Assembly: GCA_003105305.1 (NCBI GenBank)
Contig: PQAQ01000102.1
Coordinates: 1-12,360, forward strand
Reading direction: 5' to 3'
Length of the DNA stretch: 12,360 nt
DNA from: Candidatus Methylomirabilota bacterium
Lineage (GTDB): Bacteria; Methylomirabilota; Methylomirabilia; Methylomirabilales; Methylomirabilaceae
The notes beneath the pieces are model-generated. The model was given only the letters and a program-made list of their open reading frames with translations, was not told the origin of the DNA and made no database searches. Below, one piece after another: positions 9,829 to 12,360 of this stretch. The position numbers and the translations under genes are program-made. How positions within the stretch are numbered: position 1 is the first letter of the stretch; every line of letters begins with the position of its first letter.

Positions 9829-9870
9829 ATGGTAAAGGTCGGGGCAAATCGGAGAGGCGGGCGATTGTGA
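9829..9870 (+). CDS. Possible leader peptide (13 residues) coupled to the histidine kinase
   Basis: An ATG at 9829 starts MVKVGANRRGGRL and stops at TGA 9868-9870, which overlaps the kinase GTG as GTGA in the -1 register. A ribosome site GGAGAGG (9817-9823) lies 5 bases before the ATG, and the identical heptamer GGAGAGG (9851-9857) serves the kinase. The same frame is open back to an ATG at 9748, giving a 40-residue alternative whose ribosome site (AAAGG, 6 bases away) is weaker and overlaps the opposite-strand NUDIX promoter. The overlap suggests translational coupling. The basic, glycine-rich peptide has no recognisable family and may have no function of its own. Confidence 0.3.
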   Translation: MVKVGANRRGGRL

Positions 9871-11624
9871 TTCGGAAGCATTCCGCGCTGCGTGAAGAGC
9901 TCCTGAGATATTTCTCGGCGCATAGTGAACGTCTCCGGCGAGAGTGGGTTCGACGGATGAGGGCGCACGGCCTGCTGGACGGACTAACCCTTGATGAGAT
10001 TGACGCCGACTCCGCCGCGCTCTTGACCATCCTGCGGGAGTGCATAGAGAGCGGGAAGTACAATATGGCCGCGACCTACATCCACCCCAAGGCGCAACAG
10101 CGGGTGCTGGGAGGACAGACCCCCGAACAGATCATCGATCGCCTGGCAATTTTGCATGAGGTGTGCCGGCAATCGCTCTTCGGAACATATCGGGGGGATG
10201 TGGACCTGCTGGCCAAACTGCTCGATCTCTACGCCCCCGTAGCCCACCGCCTCCAGACCCTGATCACGCTCGCGTTTATGGAGGAACGGGAGCGAACGAC
10301 CAAACGAGAGATGAATCAGCTTCGGATGCTCGTACGGGCGGGAATGATTCTCAGCGCGAAGCTTTCCCTTGAAGAGGTGCTGCAGCGCATCGTGAACATG
10401 GCCTGCAAACTCATGAGCGCCAAGTACGCCGCCCTCGGCGTCTTCGACGGAAAGGGCGGCCTCAGTCGGTTCATCACGGCGGGCATTGATGAGCGCGCCA
10501 GGCAGGCCATCGGTCCTCCGCCCGTCGGAAAGGGGATCCTGAGCGTCCTCTGGCGCGAGGGACGGCCCCTGCGCCTAAAAAATCTGACAGCGGATCCGCG
10601 AGCGTACGGGTTCCCACCCCACCACCCAGCCATGCGCTCCTTCCTGGGCGTGCCCGTCGTATCGAAGGGCAAAGTCCTTGGCAACCTCTATGTAACAGAA
10701 AAGCAGGGCGTCGGCGAGTTCAGCGAAGAGGATGAGGCCATGGCTATCACCCTGGCAACGCAGGCCGCCATCGCACTCGAGAACGCCAACCTGTATGCCG
10801 AGCTGCGTCGCTCGTACGATGAGTTAAAACAATCGCAGCAGTTGCTGGTCCGACAGGAGAAGCTCGCCTCGCTTGGTCGATTGGCCGCCGGTCTGGCCCA
10901 TGAACTGAACAATCCCCTCTCCTCGGTAGCCGGATTTGCCGAGGCCCTGCAGCGGCGCGTCGAGACGGAGGCTATCGGTGACGCTGCCACCCGCACAGAG
11001 TGGGGACGGTATGTGACGATGATCCAGGACGAGGTCGCCCGCGCAGCGACGATTGTCCGCCGCCTGCTCGATTTCTCGCGCCAGCGCGAGCCCGCCTTCA
11101 GCCTGGTAGATCTGCATGATGTCGTATTGCGTGCGGTCTCATTTGTCGAGCGGCAAGCCAGCCTCGAAAACCAGCGGATCGTCGTCGCTCCATTCCCGGA
11201 TAGGAGTATCGTCAAGGCCGACGCCCAGATGCTTCAGCAGGTCTTCCTCAACCTGCTGACGAATGCCCTCGATGCCATCGAAAGCGGCGGAGAGATTCGG
11301 ATCGAGGCCCTTCACCGTCGAGAGAGCATTGGGCCGGCATGTGAACAAACATGGCTGGACGTGCTCGTATCCGATACAGGGAGCGGCATCTCGCCGGAGA
11401 ACCTCTCGAGGATTTTCGACCCTTTCTTTACTACGAAAGAGGTGGGCAAGGGGACGGGCCTCGGTCTTGCCATCAGCCAGAGCATCGTGGAGCAACACAA
11501 AGGCACCATTGAGGCGCGGAACCGCGAGGTCGGCACCGGCACGCTGGTCATCGTCAGTCTGCCGCTGGCCGACGCAACGGAGATGGGCGGCAAGCGGCCG
11601 GAACTCCAAAGGGCGAGGAGGTGA
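9867..11624 (+). CDS. Soluble sensor histidine kinase (RsbRD-type N domain, GAF, HisKA, HATPase)
   Basis: Two-component sensor, autophosphorylating on histidine and passing phosphate to the regulator encoded next. 585 residues with no membrane segment, so it senses a cytoplasmic signal. Residues about 7-140 are all-helical and resemble the RsbT co-antagonist RsbRD N-terminal domain found in some kinases. A short linker leads to a GAF domain at about 165-305 (GVPVVSKGKVLGNLYVTEK at 261-279). A coiled linker (305-332) precedes HisKA with AGLAHELNNP and phospho-acceptor His345. The ATPase domain has N-box NLLTNALDAI (462-471), G1 DTGSGIS (503-509), F-box FDPFFTTKE (517-525) and G2 GKGTGLGLA (527-535). 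The HELNNP type matches NtrB-class kinases. The GTG start has GGAGAGG 9 bases upstream and overlaps a possible leader ORF. No clear promoter was seen. Confidence 0.93.
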   Translation: MIRKHSALREELLRYFSAHSERLRREWVRRMRAHGLLDGLTLDEIDADSAALLTILRECIESGKYNMAATYIHPKAQQRVLGGQTPEQIIDRLAILHEVCRQSLFGTYRGDVDLLAKLLDLYAPVAHRLQTLITLAFMEERERTTKREMNQLRMLVRAGMILSAKLSLEEVLQRIVNMACKLMSAKYAALGVFDGKGGLSRFITAGIDERARQAIGPPPVGKGILSVLWREGRPLRLKNLTADPRAYGFPPHHPAMRSFLGVPVVSKGKVLGNLYVTEKQGVGEFSEEDEAMAITLATQAAIALENANLYAELRRSYDELKQSQQLLVRQEKLASLGRLAAGLAHELNNPLSSVAGFAEALQRRVETEAIGDAATRTEWGRYVTMIQDEVARAATIVRRLLDFSRQREPAFSLVDLHDVVLRAVSFVERQASLENQRIVVAPFPDRSIVKADAQMLQQVFLNLLTNALDAIESGGEIRIEALHRRESIGPACEQTWLDVLVSDTGSGISPENLSRIFDPFFTTKEVGKGTGLGLAISQSIVEQHKGTIEARNREVGTGTLVIVSLPLADATEMGGKRPELQRARR

Positions 11625-11626
11625 AG

Positions 11627-12360
11627 ATGGTTCGCGCAAGCGAACGAAGCGGCGTGACTCGTACTCTGGTTGTTGATGACGAGCGGCCTATCCGACTGCT
11701 CATGGAAATGGAGCTGCCGCGGGCAGGCTACGTGGTCACCTGCGCCGGTAGCGGCGAGGAGGCCCTGGAGCAGGTGCGAACACGGGAGTTCGACGTCATC
11801 CTGCTCGACCTCAAGATGCCCGGAATCGGGGGGATGGAGGCGCTCCGTCAAATTCGTGATTCCGGCGCCTTGGCGGAGGTAGTTATTCTGACCGGCCACC
11901 CCGATGTGGACAGCGCCATCCAGGCGATGAAGCTGGGGGCCTACGACTATCTGACCAAGCCTTTTAAACTCGCGGAATTGGAAGAGGTGCTGCGGCGGGC
12001 TGCGGAGCGAAAGCGCCTGCGTACCGAAAATACCGCCTTGCGCCGCATGGTTGCCCAGCGTGAACCTGCGCCCATTATGATCGGGCAGAGCCCGGCCATG
12101 ACCTCACTGTTGGCCACCATACGGCGGATTGCGCCGAGCGAGGCGAGCGTCCTCATCCAGGGCGCGAGCGGAACGGGCAAGAGCCTGGCAGCCAAGGCTA
12201 TTCATGTGGCAAGCCCTCGAAGCAATGGGCCGTTCCTGATCATCAACTGCAGCGGCTTTCAAGATCCCCTGCTGGAGAGCGAGCTGTTCGGACATGAAAA
12301 GGGGGCGTTTACCGGCGCGACCGCCGATCGGATCGGGTTGTTCGAGTATGCCGATGGCGG
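11627..12360 (+). CDS. NtrC-family sigma-54-dependent response regulator (runs off right edge)
   Basis: Transcription activator that, when phosphorylated, would use ATP to open sigma-54 RNA polymerase promoters. The first 244 codons are present. The receiver domain is at about 12-125: acidic pair Asp17-Asp18, phospho-acceptor Asp61 (LLDLKMPG), Thr89 and Lys111 (TKPF). A helical linker rich in Arg/Glu follows to about 145. The AAA+ domain starts at about 150, with Walker A GASGTGKS (179-186) and the sigma-54-contacting GAFTGA loop (226-231) inside [13 protein letters not shown]. Walker B and the DNA-binding domain lie beyond the edge. Walker A ends in Ser where NtrC relatives usually have GESGTGKE, so this is a somewhat divergent member. 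The ATG has AGGAGG close upstream and lies 2 bases after the kinase TGA, so the pair forms one operon and very likely one phosphorelay. Confidence 0.95.
   Translation, partial: MVRASERSGVTRTLVVDDERPIRLLMEMELPRAGYVVTCAGSGEEALEQVRTREFDVILLDLKMPGIGGMEALRQIRDSGALAEVVILTGHPDVDSAIQAMKLGAYDYLTKPFKLAELEEVLRRAAERKRLRTENTALRRMVAQREPAPIMIGQSPAMTSLLATIRRIAPSEASVLIQGASGTGKSLAAKAIHVASPRSNGPFLIINCSGFQDPLLESELFGHEKGAFTGATADRIGLFEYADG

Noticed and set aside
10145..10158. TGGCA...TTGCA, sigma-54-like
   Set aside because: The GG-to-GC spacing is about 3 bases short of the required 10 and it lies inside the kinase gene.

Overview
The window looks like ordinary bacterial chromosome from a moderately GC-rich (roughly high-50s %), rod-shaped, probably Gram-negative organism. 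The evidence is a full rod-elongation gene set, a membrane-anchored SurA/PpiD-type chaperone, an NtrC-type sigma-54 activator, Shine-Dalgarno-led genes and clear TTGACA-N17-TATNNN promoters. Lineage cannot be fixed from this alone. Gene content and style would suit NC10/Methylomirabilota, Nitrospirota or a deltaproteobacterium-like group; this is a guess. No tRNA, rRNA, CRISPR, insertion sequence or phage gene was seen.

Left half (1-6385, minus strand). Transcription runs right to left through mreB, mreC, mreD, mrdA (PBP2) and rodA, the core of the lateral-wall elongation machine, with ATGA stop/start overlaps at mreC-mreD and mreD-mrdA and a 14-base gap before rodA. MreB filaments position MreC/MreD, which activate the RodA glycosyltransferase and PBP2 transpeptidase pair. 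Downstream on the same strand is the 5' part of ileS, running off the left edge, with its own strong promoter directly after the rodA stop.

Middle (6386-9697). A divergent intergenic region separates mreB from a rightward group: a SurA/PpiD-like anchored chaperone whose parvulin domain looks degenerate, a half-length TauE/SafE (TSUP) membrane protein, and an alpha/beta hydrolase that appears to use a TTG start. A NUDIX hydrolase of the ADP-ribose pyrophosphatase type converges on the hydrolase, with 7 bases between the stop codons, and has its own consensus promoter.

Right end (9698-12360, plus strand). A soluble histidine kinase (RsbRD-type N-terminal helical domain, GAF, HisKA, HATPase) is followed 2 bases later by an NtrC-family response regulator with receiver and AAA+ GAFTGA domains, cut by the window edge. 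A short ORF ends in a GTGA overlap with the kinase start and may be a translationally coupled leader.

I found no clearly new multi-gene system. The points most worth checking are the possible leader ORF, the kinase/regulator architecture, the half-size TSUP protein, the degenerate parvulin chaperone, and the near-identical promoters of ileS and the NUDIX gene.
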